Shown here: in pieces, positions 51,786-60,312 of the stretch
How positions within the stretch are numbered: the stretch's first letter is position 1
Layout of the letters: each line of letters begins with the position of its first letter
Origin: Kineothrix sp. IPX-CK
GTDB lineage: Bacteria > Bacillota > Clostridia > Lachnospirales > Lachnospiraceae
Direction: 5' to 3'
Length of the DNA stretch: 64,000 nucleotides
Assembly: GCF_039134705.1 (NCBI RefSeq)
Contig: NZ_CP146256.1
Coordinates: forward strand, 2,976,001-3,040,000
The notes under the pieces: model-generated
Databases searched by the model: none
What the model saw: the letters and a program-made list of their open reading frames with translations, nothing else
What the model was told of the DNA's origin: nothing
Translations under genes and position numbers: made by a program

Positions 51786-53096
51786 TTGGATACCTCTGGT
51801 GTCATACAACTTATCGTTGTCATTATTTCAGTCGGATTATCGGCCTTTTTTTCTTCTGCGGGAACAGCACTTTCCTCAGTAAACAAAGCACGCATAAAAG
51901 CCTTGTCCGACGAAGGCCGCCCTGGTGCCGCCATAGTCTTAAAGCTTCTGGACAATCACAACAAAATGTCAAACACCATTCTTACCGGAAAATATATCGC
52001 AGGTCTGACTGCGTCTTCTCTTGTTACAATTCTCGTCCTTACATCCTATGGAAGCTACGCGATAGCCATTGCCGCCGGCATTCTGGTTCTTGTGCTTCTG
52101 CTCGTCGGAGAAATTATCCCTCAAAGTACCGCTATGATTTATCCCGAGGCATACTCATTGCTTTGTTCCGGACCTGTCTTGTTTTTTATGTACCTATTTA
52201 CTCCTGTTACATATATCTTAGGTAAAACGGCCCTTGGCATTTCCAGGCTTTTTCATGCAGATATCCGCCAAAAAGGGGAATTTATGACGGAGGATGAGCT
52301 CAAGACCTACGTGGATGCGAGCCACGAGGAAGGTGTGATAGAATCGGAGGAGCGGGAAATGATTTATAATGTCTTCGATTTTATTGAAACGATGGCAAAA
52401 GACGTCATGATTCCGCGCATAGATATGGTCAGCGTCGGTCTGGATATGACATATGATGAAGTGCTGAATATATTCAAGGAATCCATGTATACCAGGCTTC
52501 CAGTCTACGAAGGGCATAAGGACAACATAGTAGGCCTTATTAATATCAAGGACTTCATTCTCCTGACGGATAAAGAAAACTTCCATGTTAAGGATATTCT
52601 TAGAGAAGCCTACTACACCTATGAATATAAAAAGACCTCCGATTTGATGATAGAAATGAGGGAAATTGCAGCCAACGTGGCATTTATCATGAATGAATAC
52701 GGTGCTACCGCCGGTATGATAACCATGGAAGATCTATTAGAGGAAATCGTCGGTGAAATCAGGGATGAATACGACGGAGACGAAGAAGAGCTGATTCAGC
52801 AGGTCGATGACAACACTTATCTCGTAGAAGGAGGAATGAAGTTAGACGACATCAATGTTGCCCTGGAAACTAATCTGGAATCCGAGGATTATGATTCCAT
52901 AGGCGGACTGATTATTGAATCCCTCGACAGACTCCCTTCGGACGAAGAGACCATCGTTACCGCCACCGGCATTACCTTGCAGGTAAAAGGAATCGGACAG
53001 AACCGTATTAAAAAAGTACTCATGACACTGCCTGCAAAAACAGAAACAGCTGAACTTGAATCGACAGAAAAAGAGCCCTCTGCCGAATACCTATAA
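51786..53096 (+). CDS. HlyC/CorC-family transporter-like protein (CNNM, CBS)
   Basis: 436 residues from TTG 51786 (AAGGAG 11 bases upstream). DUF21/CNNM membrane domain with about four segments (residues 4-160), a CBS pair from about 205 (MTEDELKTYVDASHEEGVIESEE precedes; DVMIPRIDMVSV, ESMYTRLPVYEGH), then the CorC_HlyC domain (about 345-420, YDSIGGLIIESLDRLPSDEE). Relatives are implicated in Mg/Co efflux; the old hemolysin name is not supported as function. It ends convergently with the HAD gene, overlapping by six bases. Confidence 0.92.
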   Translation: MDTSGVIQLIVVIISVGLSAFFSSAGTALSSVNKARIKALSDEGRPGAAIVLKLLDNHNKMSNTILTGKYIAGLTASSLVTILVLTSYGSYAIAIAAGILVLVLLLVGEIIPQSTAMIYPEAYSLLCSGPVLFFMYLFTPVTYILGKTALGISRLFHADIRQKGEFMTEDELKTYVDASHEEGVIESEEREMIYNVFDFIETMAKDVMIPRIDMVSVGLDMTYDEVLNIFKESMYTRLPVYEGHKDNIVGLINIKDFILLTDKENFHVKDILREAYYTYEYKKTSDLMIEMREIAANVAFIMNEYGATAGMITMEDLLEEIVGEIRDEYDGDEEELIQQVDDNTYLVEGGMKLDDINVALETNLESEDYDSIGGLIIESLDRLPSDEETIVTATGITLQVKGIGQNRIKKVLMTLPAKTETAELESTEKEPSAEYL

Positions 53097-53747
53097 TAAA
53101 TCTAATATTTCCAAAGGGTCGTCGACAAACACCTTGCCGCCGGCCTTTTGCTGTTCTTCCTTTGTCCGGAACCCCCATGTAACCGAAATGCAATCCATCA
53201 AAGCATTCTTGGCCGTAGCTATATCCACCTCAGAATCTCCCACATACACAGCGGATTCTCTGGTGCTTTCAAGCATTTTCAACGCTTCAATTACCGTATC
53301 AGGAGCCGGCTTTCTGTTAATACCCGCCTTCTCCCCAATTGCTACCTGAATATATTCTGCGAAATACTGTTCCTTCAACTCCTGCACCGCATCATAGTAT
53401 TTATTCGAAACGATCGCCATCTTATACCCCCTGCTCTTCAATTCTCTAAGCAGTTCCTCTACATGGTCATAAAGCCCTGTCTTATCGTTGCAATGCAAGG
53501 AATAATATTCCTTAAAGGCCTCAAACACCTTATCAAACTCCGGATTCTCTTTCCCTTCCGGCACAGAAAGCTCCATCAGCCTCATTACACCATTTCCAAC
53601 AAAACGTCTGATTTCCTCCATACTCCGAAGAGGCATACCCGCCTCGCCCAGGGCGAAATTCACGCTATCCTTCAAATCCTCCAATGTATTCAATAATGTA
53701 CCGTCCAAATCAAAAATAACGGTATCCCATTCTTTTTTTTCTAACAT
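53091..53747 (-). CDS. HAD phosphatase, phosphoglycolate phosphatase-like
   Basis: 218 residues. Motif I VIFDLDGTLLNT, alpha-helical cap, motif II MAIVSNKYYD, motif III Lys in RKPAPDTV and motif IV YVGDSEVDIATAKNA. This is the Gph/PpaX group; substrate specificity cannot be told. AAAGGAG precedes the ATG. It is encoded alone and its 3' end overlaps the plus-strand gene. Confidence 0.9.
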   Translation of the reverse strand: MLEKKEWDTVIFDLDGTLLNTLEDLKDSVNFALGEAGMPLRSMEEIRRFVGNGVMRLMELSVPEGKENPEFDKVFEAFKEYYSLHCNDKTGLYDHVEELLRELKSRGYKMAIVSNKYYDAVQELKEQYFAEYIQVAIGEKAGINRKPAPDTVIEALKMLESTRESAVYVGDSEVDIATAKNALMDCISVTWGFRTKEEQQKAGGKVFVDDPLEILDLL

Positions 53748-53799
53748 TTTTATCTCTCCTTTATTTCTTTATTTGTAATTGATGTAATAAAAGCCCCGA

Positions 53800-53841
53800 T
53801 ACCATCATTTGACAAAGTCTTACGCATCCTGAACGATGGTA
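53800..53841. repeat. Palindromic element, copy 2 (degenerate)
   Basis: Starts TACCATCATTTGACAAAGTC and ends AACGATGGTA, sharing both ends with the element at 47175-47230 but with a shorter middle and imperfect arms. It lies in the gap between divergent genes. Confidence 0.55.
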
Positions 53842-53929
53842 ATCCCCCACGATTATAGAATACCGGCATGGATTTGTAAAGAACCTCCTTTTTATCGCTT
53901 AGTAATCCCTTAAAAATCATTTTTACTGA

Positions 53930-53959
53930 TTGAAAAACGTTCTCTATATATGGTAGAAT
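53930..53959 (+). promoter_or_regulatory. Promoter of the 54002 gene
   Basis: TTGAAA (53930-53935), 18-base spacer, TAGAAT (53954-53959). Start codon lies about 42 bases further on. Confidence 0.65.
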
Positions 53960-54001
53960 AGAAAACAGAATCATACTATAAAAACTAAGGATAGAACACA
54001 T

Positions 54002-54511
54002 ATGAAAATAGTTAAGAGAATTATTTATGCACTGCTTGGCCTTGTTTTGACAGGTGCTGTCGTTCTTGTCGGAATCATATTATTCGCTGAATACAGCGGC
54101 AGACGTTTTACCCCCGGTTCCATCCAGACAGCGGAAGGAATTGAAGACGACAAATCCCGTCTGGTATACGATGAAAACGGCAATGTCGTAGAACTGCCGG
54201 ATGAAAGCTCTGATTCCTCAGTAACAACCGGACAAGAGACCGCTGACTCCGTGCCGGACGTTCCTTCCGGGGATGCTTCTGCTCCTTCTGCCGGTGAACC
54301 CGCAGTAGAAACCGCTGCCGAAATCGAGACAACTTCGGAAGAAGACAACATAGAACGTAATTATGTCATGGACATGGGTGCCAATCTTTTCCATAAGGCG
54401 GATTGTCCTTATGTTCAGGATATAAAGCCGGACGACCTTTCCGAAATGACAACCTCCCGCGCGAAGATCTTAAATGCTGGTTATCAGCCTTGTACCTACT
54501 GCAATCCATAA
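54002..54511 (+). CDS. Membrane-anchored protein with C-terminal Ada-like Cys motif
   Basis: 169 residues. A membrane anchor (about 7-30) is followed by a disordered Ser/Glu/Ala linker (about 50-115), and then a small domain NYVMDMGANLFHKADCPYVQ ... AKILNAGYQPCTYCNP. The H-x3-C ... P-C-x2-C pattern with GYxPC is like the zinc-binding motif seen in Ada-like and related domains. Probably extracellular. Function unknown; it is 66 bases before an amidase gene on the same strand, so a wall role is possible (inference). Confidence 0.82.
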   Translation: MKIVKRIIYALLGLVLTGAVVLVGIILFAEYSGRRFTPGSIQTAEGIEDDKSRLVYDENGNVVELPDESSDSSVTTGQETADSVPDVPSGDASAPSAGEPAVETAAEIETTSEEDNIERNYVMDMGANLFHKADCPYVQDIKPDDLSEMTTSRAKILNAGYQPCTYCNP

Positions 54512-54577
54512 CTGCTTTGCCGTACCATTTTTCACCTATCCGCATATAGTAAAACTAAGTAAATTGATGGTGATCAT

Positions 54578-55117
54578 ATGGCATATACAGTTATTTTAGA
54601 CGCCGGGCATGGCGGTGCGAATCCCGGCGCAGTTTATAATGGAAGGCAGGAGAAAGACGATGCGCTCCGTCTTACTCTGGCAATTGGCCAGCTGCTCGAA
54701 AATGCGGGCATAAATGTGGTCTACACGAGGACCACCGACATATACGAAAGTCCAGCCAGGAAAGCTGCCGAAGCCAATGAGGCAGGAGCCGATTATTTCG
54801 TATCCATCCACCGCAATTCCAGTGTATACCCTAATCAGTACACCGGCATCGAGACCTTGGTCTATAGCTTTTACGGACCGGCAGCAGAAATGGCAGCAAA
54901 TATTAACGAGAATCTTGAAGCACTCGGCTTTGTCAACCAGGGTGTTAATGAGCGCACGAATCTGATTGTTTTAAATCAGACACAAATGCCCTCCTTGTTG
55001 GTAGAAGTGGGCTTCATCAATAACGATCAGGACAATATCCTTTTCGACAGCCGTTTTCAGGAGATTGCCCAGGCAATTGCCGACGGGATTATAGATACAT
55101 TGAACGCACAAGGATAA
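54578..55117 (+). CDS. N-acetylmuramoyl-L-alanine amidase (Amidase_3)
   Basis: 179 residues. Cleaves the lactyl-amide bond in peptidoglycan. Zinc ligands His in LDAGHGG, Glu in GRQEKDDAL and His in VSIHRNS, and catalytic Glu in LLVEVGFINN. There is no signal peptide, as in the mother-cell enzyme CwlC, so it may act at mother-cell lysis or on the cortex; alternatively it is exported without a typical signal. A 67-base gap separates it from the upstream gene. Confidence 0.93.
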   Translation: MAYTVILDAGHGGANPGAVYNGRQEKDDALRLTLAIGQLLENAGINVVYTRTTDIYESPARKAAEANEAGADYFVSIHRNSSVYPNQYTGIETLVYSFYGPAAEMAANINENLEALGFVNQGVNERTNLIVLNQTQMPSLLVEVGFINNDQDNILFDSRFQEIAQAIADGIIDTLNAQG

Positions 55118-55138
55118 TGTATATTTTTTTTGCGTTAA

Positions 55139-55192
55139 AGAGGGTATTTCATATGTTTGTGACAAATCACAATTATATATGAAATACCCTCT
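55139..55192. terminator. Bidirectional terminator with nested hairpin
   Basis: Perfect 16-bp arms 55139-55154 and 55177-55192. The loop itself holds TTGTGA/TCACAA. Downstream on the plus strand are ATTTTC and TATTATTTT. It closes the amidase transcript and faces the 3' end of the minus-strand gene at 55251. Confidence 0.85.
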
Positions 55193-55250
55193 ATTTTCTA
55201 TTATTTTACTATCGATTGTAAGGCAATCGGAAAGGGTATAAATTTACCCT

Positions 55251-55970
55251 CTACACTCTCGCTTTAAAGTTCCCTTCCGCGCTCTTATCTCCGGCAAGCG
55301 TACTGTATTCCCCTGATTTATTGTAGGAGTCCATCAGATAGCTGTGATTTTCACCCTTGAGGCTCACTGTCGGCTGAGGTGAGTTTTTGATACTTTTCGA
55401 CTTTTTCCACAGACCCGTAGCATTCAGCACGGTTTCTTCGAATTTCTGAAGAAACTTTCGCAGGCTTCCCTGCTCTTTTTTCAGACCGCTGCTGGCAGCG
55501 CCTTCTATATCATTTACTTTTCTTGCGTCTTCCTCTCCGAAATCCGCTTCTTCGTTTCTCCGGCTATCATTTTTAAGAATAGACGTGGCAAGAACCGCCT
55601 CTTCCTGCCTGCTGCCCTCACCCTTCTCTCCAGGTGCCGCCGGCATCGATTCCCCGGCAGGAAAAATTGTATTTTTTTCCTCAGTCGCTGCAAGAATGTT
55701 CTTCCCACCATCTTTTCCGTCTTCACCCGAATCGTTCCAGAACCTCACCGCCTTAGAAATCACGCTCTTCCATCCATTTGTAAACAAGCTGCAGAAAGAA
55801 AAAGCTTCCTGCGTCTGCATTCTCTGCGCTTGTTCCGTTTCTGCGCTGTTTATGCTAGCCCCGCCGCCGCTTTTTAACAAGCCTTCCTCCTCGTGGATAC
55901 AGTCTGTTACCGAATGCTCATGAGTCTGTGCCTGATAAGAATGATTCAAACCGCTGCTTCTTTCAATCAT
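55251..55970 (-). CDS. Hypothetical protein, low-complexity polar
   Basis: 239 residues, no signal peptide or clear membrane segment. N-terminus MIERSSGLNHSYQAQTHEHSV, then Gln/Glu-rich and charged stretches. A more ordered-looking segment is LRKFLQKFEETVLNATGLWK near 167-186, and the tail reads SLKGENHSYLMDSYNKSGEYSTLA. I do not recognise a family. Its start overlaps the stop of the 55967 gene by four bases (ATGA), so the two are translated together. Confidence 0.7.
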   Translation of the reverse strand: MIERSSGLNHSYQAQTHEHSVTDCIHEEEGLLKSGGGASINSAETEQAQRMQTQEAFSFCSLFTNGWKSVISKAVRFWNDSGEDGKDGGKNILAATEEKNTIFPAGESMPAAPGEKGEGSRQEEAVLATSILKNDSRRNEEADFGEEDARKVNDIEGAASSGLKKEQGSLRKFLQKFEETVLNATGLWKKSKSIKNSPQPTVSLKGENHSYLMDSYNKSGEYSTLAGDKSAEGNFKARV

Positions 55971-56356
55971 AAATATTCACCCTCTTTTTCTTTCGAGAAA
56001 CCGATATCTACAAAGGCATTGTTCTTCTGAATCACTCCAATCCCTTCCACGACATCCTCATCGCTTCCGACCGCTATTCCTATCCTTTTCTTATCCTTAG
56101 TCACGAGCATGATGCTATGTGTCTCTTCTCCCACCCGCTCACGCCTAAGTCTTCCCGGGGCATCCTCCATCTTATGATAGACCCATACGATGTCTTGATA
56201 ATATACATACAGCCATTCACTGACCCCCTGATAAAAAATGAAGTATCTTCCATATCGGACATTGCCGACAATTTGAGCGGTATTGTAATCCATCCGCACC
56301 ATACTCTCATTGTATTCCTTCCCCGATGCCGCTTCTAACTTCGTTCTTCCCTTCAT
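55967..56356 (-). CDS. Hypothetical protein, small PH-like fold suspected
   Basis: 129 residues without signal peptide. It reads KEYNESMVRMDYNTAQIVGN, then RYGRYFIFYQGVSEWLYVYYQDIVWVYHKMED and a strand-rich second half MLVTKDKKRIGIAVGSDEDVV. The alternation of aromatic strands suggests a PH/DUF-type barrel (guess). It is followed at once by the 55251 gene (ATGA overlap) and lies 34 bases after the Sfp-type transferase gene. Unknown function. Confidence 0.72.
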   Translation of the reverse strand: MKGRTKLEAASGKEYNESMVRMDYNTAQIVGNVRYGRYFIFYQGVSEWLYVYYQDIVWVYHKMEDAPGRLRRERVGEETHSIMLVTKDKKRIGIAVGSDEDVVEGIGVIQKNNAFVDIGFSKEKEGEYL

Positions 56357-56390
56357 CTTATGCCTTGCCCTTTCGGCCTTATCTCCCTTA

Positions 56391-57125
56391 TTATGATTCG
56401 ACCACCATTATTTCTTTTATAGTTATATCGGCAATTTCCGAATAACTGCACACTGCAATACTGTACTTTTCCATTTTATCACATATCTGGAAATATGCGA
56501 TATTTTTTTCTTTCTCCTTACGAACAATGCCGCCTCTTACATATTCCCTTTCTCCGGGCTGCTCCTTTGCAAAGCGTATGACAGTACTGTCCATTCCCTG
56601 TTTCATTCCCATTCCCGTCAATTTCATATGCGCTTCCTTTACCGCCCACATCCGATAAAACAATTCAGCAAAAAACTTTTCTCCTCGTGACGCTCCAGCC
56701 TGTTCCATGTTCTTCTTATCCTCCTCAGAAAAAAAACGAGCCGCGATGCCGGACTTCACCTCTCTGTGTTCCTGAATGTCCGCGCCCACTTCCTCCTCTG
56801 ATATGGCGCATATCACATAATCGCCGGAATGGGAAAGGCTGAAATAAATATCAGGATAATTATCAAAATAAGGCTTTCCGTTTTCTCCGAAGGAATATGC
56901 GAAAGAAAGCGGTATTGCATCCGCCTGCAAACCGCTTTCCTGCGCTTTTAAATCTACGACTCCTGCCTGAAGTAAATATCCTGCGAGGAGACTTCTTTTT
57001 TTGTCCGCTTCATTTATGCATTGCCGCACCTTCTCCTGCCTTACCGCATCTATTTTTTTAAGATAGCTGCGGTAAACTGCTTCATCGGATAGTGCTGCAA
57101 TGTCTGCAATATATAATCTGATCAC
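56391..57125 (-). CDS. 4'-phosphopantetheinyl transferase, Sfp-like
   Basis: 244 residues from GTG 57125 (GGAG six bases before it; TTG 57152 would overlap aspS). Transfers phosphopantetheine from CoA to a carrier protein Ser. The C-terminal half has the family motifs VGADIQEHRE and FYRMWAVKEAHMKLTG. Sfp-size two-domain form, normally for carrier proteins of NRPS/PKS or for fatty acid synthesis when AcpS is absent. No carrier or synthase gene is nearby. Confidence 0.9.
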   Translation of the reverse strand: MIRLYIADIAALSDEAVYRSYLKKIDAVRQEKVRQCINEADKKRSLLAGYLLQAGVVDLKAQESGLQADAIPLSFAYSFGENGKPYFDNYPDIYFSLSHSGDYVICAISEEEVGADIQEHREVKSGIAARFFSEEDKKNMEQAGASRGEKFFAELFYRMWAVKEAHMKLTGMGMKQGMDSTVIRFAKEQPGEREYVRGGIVRKEKEKNIAYFQICDKMEKYSIAVCSYSEIADITIKEIMVVES

Positions 57126-57141
57126 TTTCTTCTCCGATTTA

Positions 57142-58941
57142 CTACTCTGCAATCTCTTCCTTTAAGTTCAAAGCAATTCCAAGCTCCTCAAGCTGCACTT
57201 CGTCTACCACATCCGGTGCGTTCGTAAGGAGGCAGGACGCGTCCTTAACCTTCGGGAATGCCATTACATCCCGAATGCTGTCTGCTTTTACCAAAAGCAT
57301 GACGAGACGGTCCAATCCGTAAGCCAGTCCGGCGTGAGGAGGCACTCCGTATTTAAAAGCATTTAACAAGAAACCGAAACGATTATAGGCATCTTCTTTT
57401 TCAAAGCCAAGCACCTCGAACATCTTCTCCTGCACGTCATTTTGGAAAATTCTAACGGAACCACCGCCCAGCTCTACGCCGTTCAGTACGATATCATATG
57501 CCTTCGCGCGTATCCTTCCCGGGTCGCTGTCCATATATTGAAGATCCTCGTCCATAGGCATGGTAAACGGATGGTGCATCGCCACAAAGCGGTCATCCTC
57601 CTCGTTCCACTCGAGAAGAGGAAACTCCGTTACCCATAAGAAGCTGAACCGGTTATCATCAATAAGCCCCATCTGCTTGCCCAGCTCCAGACGTAAAGCT
57701 CCCAGAACGCTCCAGACGATATTAGTCTTATCCGCGGCAAATAAGAGCAGGTCGCCCTTTTCTCCATCCATAGCCTTTACCAGTTCCTCAAGCTGCGCTT
57801 CAGTCATGAATTTGGCAAAGGAAGATTTATAGCTTCCATCCTCTTCTATGCAAAGATAAGCCAGCCCCTTCGCACCATAGCCTTTGGCGAAGTCAACCAA
57901 AGCATCGATTTTCTTACGGGGCATAGCTCCTTGTCCCTTAGCGTTAAGGCCTCTTACGGAGCCGCCGTTTTCTAAAGCAGAAGTGAACACTCCGAACCCG
58001 CTGCCGGAAACGACTGCGGATACGTCTGTAAGTTCCATTCCGAAACGGGTATCCGGCTTGTCGGAACCGTAACGGTTCATAGCATCTATCCATTTGATGC
58101 GAGGAATCGGAAGGTTTACCTCCAGCCCAATAGCATCCTTGCATACCTCTTTGATTAATCTCTCGTTAACGTCGATTACGTCCTCCACATCCACGAAGGA
58201 CAGCTCCATATCCACCTGCGTGAACTCCGGCTGTCTATCGGCACGCAGATCCTCGTCGCGGAAGCATTTGGCTATCTGGAAATAACGATCGTAACCGGAA
58301 CACATCAAAAGCTGCTTAAAAAGCTGGGGAGACTGGGGCAGTCCATAAAAAGTCCCCGGATGCACCCGGCTGGGCACCAGATAATCCCTTGCTCCTTCCG
58401 GAGTGGACTTGCCGAGTATCGGCGTCTCGATTTCCAAAAAACCTTCCTCCGTCAAAAATCTGCGGATAGACGCGGTAATGTTGCTTCTTAAAATCAAATT
58501 TCCCTGCAAATCAGGCCTTCTTAAATCCAAATAACGATATTTCAGGCGAAGCTCTTCCTTCGTCTTGGAATCTGCCTCGATGGGGAAGGGAGGTGTTTCT
58601 GCTTCAGATAAAATGCGGGTTTCTTTTGCGCGTATCTCTATATCTCCCGTGGCCAGATTCTCGTTTGCTGCGCCCGCTCTTTTCTCTACCTTGCCGAGGA
58701 TAGCTACTACGAATTCACTTCTCATCTTTTCTGCCTTCGCAAAGTTGTCAGCGCCGCAGTCGCTCTCCTCGAAGATAATCTGGAGCAGACCGGAACGGTC
58801 TCTTAAATCCACAAAAATAATGCCGCCCTTATTTCTCTGCTTCTGTACCCAGCCCATGACTGTTACCGTTTCTCCTGTGTTCGATCCCGACAACTCGCCG
58901 CAGCGGTGTGTCCTCTTTAAGCCTTTCATTGATTCTGCCAT
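57142..58941 (-). CDS. aspS: Aspartyl-tRNA synthetase
   Basis: 599 residues, bacterial type. OB anticodon domain first (TVMGWVQKQRNKGGIIFVDLRD), class II motif 1, motif 2 CFRDEDLRADRQPEFTQ, the GAD insertion (about 290-420) and motif 3 GLAYGLDRLVM near the end. Discriminating versus non-discriminating type is not settled by eye. No T-box or leader in the 56-base gap upstream. Confidence 0.97.
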   Translation of the reverse strand: MAESMKGLKRTHRCGELSGSNTGETVTVMGWVQKQRNKGGIIFVDLRDRSGLLQIIFEESDCGADNFAKAEKMRSEFVVAILGKVEKRAGAANENLATGDIEIRAKETRILSEAETPPFPIEADSKTKEELRLKYRYLDLRRPDLQGNLILRSNITASIRRFLTEEGFLEIETPILGKSTPEGARDYLVPSRVHPGTFYGLPQSPQLFKQLLMCSGYDRYFQIAKCFRDEDLRADRQPEFTQVDMELSFVDVEDVIDVNERLIKEVCKDAIGLEVNLPIPRIKWIDAMNRYGSDKPDTRFGMELTDVSAVVSGSGFGVFTSALENGGSVRGLNAKGQGAMPRKKIDALVDFAKGYGAKGLAYLCIEEDGSYKSSFAKFMTEAQLEELVKAMDGEKGDLLLFAADKTNIVWSVLGALRLELGKQMGLIDDNRFSFLWVTEFPLLEWNEEDDRFVAMHHPFTMPMDEDLQYMDSDPGRIRAKAYDIVLNGVELGGGSVRIFQNDVQEKMFEVLGFEKEDAYNRFGFLLNAFKYGVPPHAGLAYGLDRLVMLLVKADSIRDVMAFPKVKDASCLLTNAPDVVDEVQLEELGIALNLKEEIAE

Positions 58942-58997
58942 CTTATCATTTCCTCACAATCTGTCTTCGACAAAGCAATTTTTTGTAATCTATATTT

Positions 58998-60260
58998 CTA
59001 TTTTTTTAGGGGATCCTTATAGAATTCCTCGAATTCCATATATCCTTCCGCATTCAACTGCTCTTTCTGGAATTTCTTGTTCTTGTTCATGCGCGCCACA
59101 AGCACCTGCATGCCCTTTTGCCGTTCCTCCTGAGCTCTCGCGATGATCTCGCACAGCGCATCTACTTCTACCCCTTTTTCTATAAGGTATGCGATCTTCC
59201 TGCTCTCATTGGGAATCTGGAAGCCTTTTTCCTGCATGATGAGTATGATGCGTTCGAAACCTATGGAAAATCCGCAAGCGGGAACATCGTTTCCCGTAAA
59301 TTTGCCTACCATCTTATCATAACGTCCGCCGCCTCCGCAGCTTCCGCCGAATTCCGGCATCGCAATTTCAAAGATGGTTCCCGTATAATATGACATCCCT
59401 CTGACAAGAGTAGGATCGAATACAATTTCGAAATCTGATGCCTTTGTCGCCCTTACGCTTGCTATGATTTCCTGAAGGCTCTGCTCTACCTCCGGCTCCA
59501 GTACCCCATTAAGCTTCTCGGCCAAATAAGAAAGACCGTCCTGCGCCGCTTCCATTCCTTTGAACAGTTCCAGATATTTTTCTATGCTTTCCTCAGCAAA
59601 ACCGCTTTCCTGCAATTCTCCGGCCACTCCCTGGATCCCGATCTTGTCCATTTTATCCAAAATGATAAATACCGTATCATAAGCTTCCTCGGCAAAACCG
59701 CTGTAAGCCGCCATTGCCTTCAAAATCCGCCTCTCGTTGATCCGAATCTGGAAATTCTTAAAGCCCAGACGACCTAACGTCGTGGTGGTCGCCAGTATGA
59801 GCTCGATTTCCGCCAGATTGGAAGGCTCTCCCAGTATATCTATATCGCACTGCATAAACTGTCTGTAGCGCCCCTTCTGCGGTCTGTCAGCCCTCCATAC
59901 ATTTCCCATCTGCAAGGCTTTAAACGGTGACGGAAGCTCATTGGCATGGTTGGAATAATACCGCACCAGCGGAACCGTCAAATCGTAACGAAGACCTCCG
60001 TCCACCAAATCCTCTTCGCTCTTTGCTTCTTCCAGATTCAGTTTTTCTCCGCGCTTTAAAATCTTGAAAATCAGCTTCTCATTTTCTCCGCCCTGCTTGT
60101 TGCTTAGATTCGCAATGTTCTCTACGCAGGGAGTCTCGATGGATGAAAAACCGAACTTTCCATAGGTTTCCTTGATTACGCCGATTACATAATCCCGAAG
60201 CTGCATTTCCGCAGGCATAATATCTTTCATACCGGTAACCGGCTTCTTACTCAGTGCCAT
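58998..60260 (-). CDS. hisS: Histidyl-tRNA synthetase
   Basis: 420 residues. Class II motifs: motif 2 GNVWRADRPQKGRYRQF and the histidine-specific blocks DPTLVRGMSYYTG and GGSCGGGGRYDKMVG, and motif 3 CGFSIGFERI. C-terminal anticodon-binding domain from about 330. Directly upstream of aspS in transcription order, a common pairing in Firmicutes. Confidence 0.97.
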   Translation of the reverse strand: MALSKKPVTGMKDIMPAEMQLRDYVIGVIKETYGKFGFSSIETPCVENIANLSNKQGGENEKLIFKILKRGEKLNLEEAKSEEDLVDGGLRYDLTVPLVRYYSNHANELPSPFKALQMGNVWRADRPQKGRYRQFMQCDIDILGEPSNLAEIELILATTTTLGRLGFKNFQIRINERRILKAMAAYSGFAEEAYDTVFIILDKMDKIGIQGVAGELQESGFAEESIEKYLELFKGMEAAQDGLSYLAEKLNGVLEPEVEQSLQEIIASVRATKASDFEIVFDPTLVRGMSYYTGTIFEIAMPEFGGSCGGGGRYDKMVGKFTGNDVPACGFSIGFERIILIMQEKGFQIPNESRKIAYLIEKGVEVDALCEIIARAQEERQKGMQVLVARMNKNKKFQKEQLNAEGYMEFEEFYKDPLKK

Positions 60261-60312
60261 AATTTACGCTCCTATTCCCGATTCAATTCCTTCATTTATT
60301 ACTTAGTCGATT

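Noticed and set aside
58942..58997. T-box leader before aspS, or in the gap before hisS
   Set aside because: Both gaps are about 55 bases, with no T-box motif or terminator.
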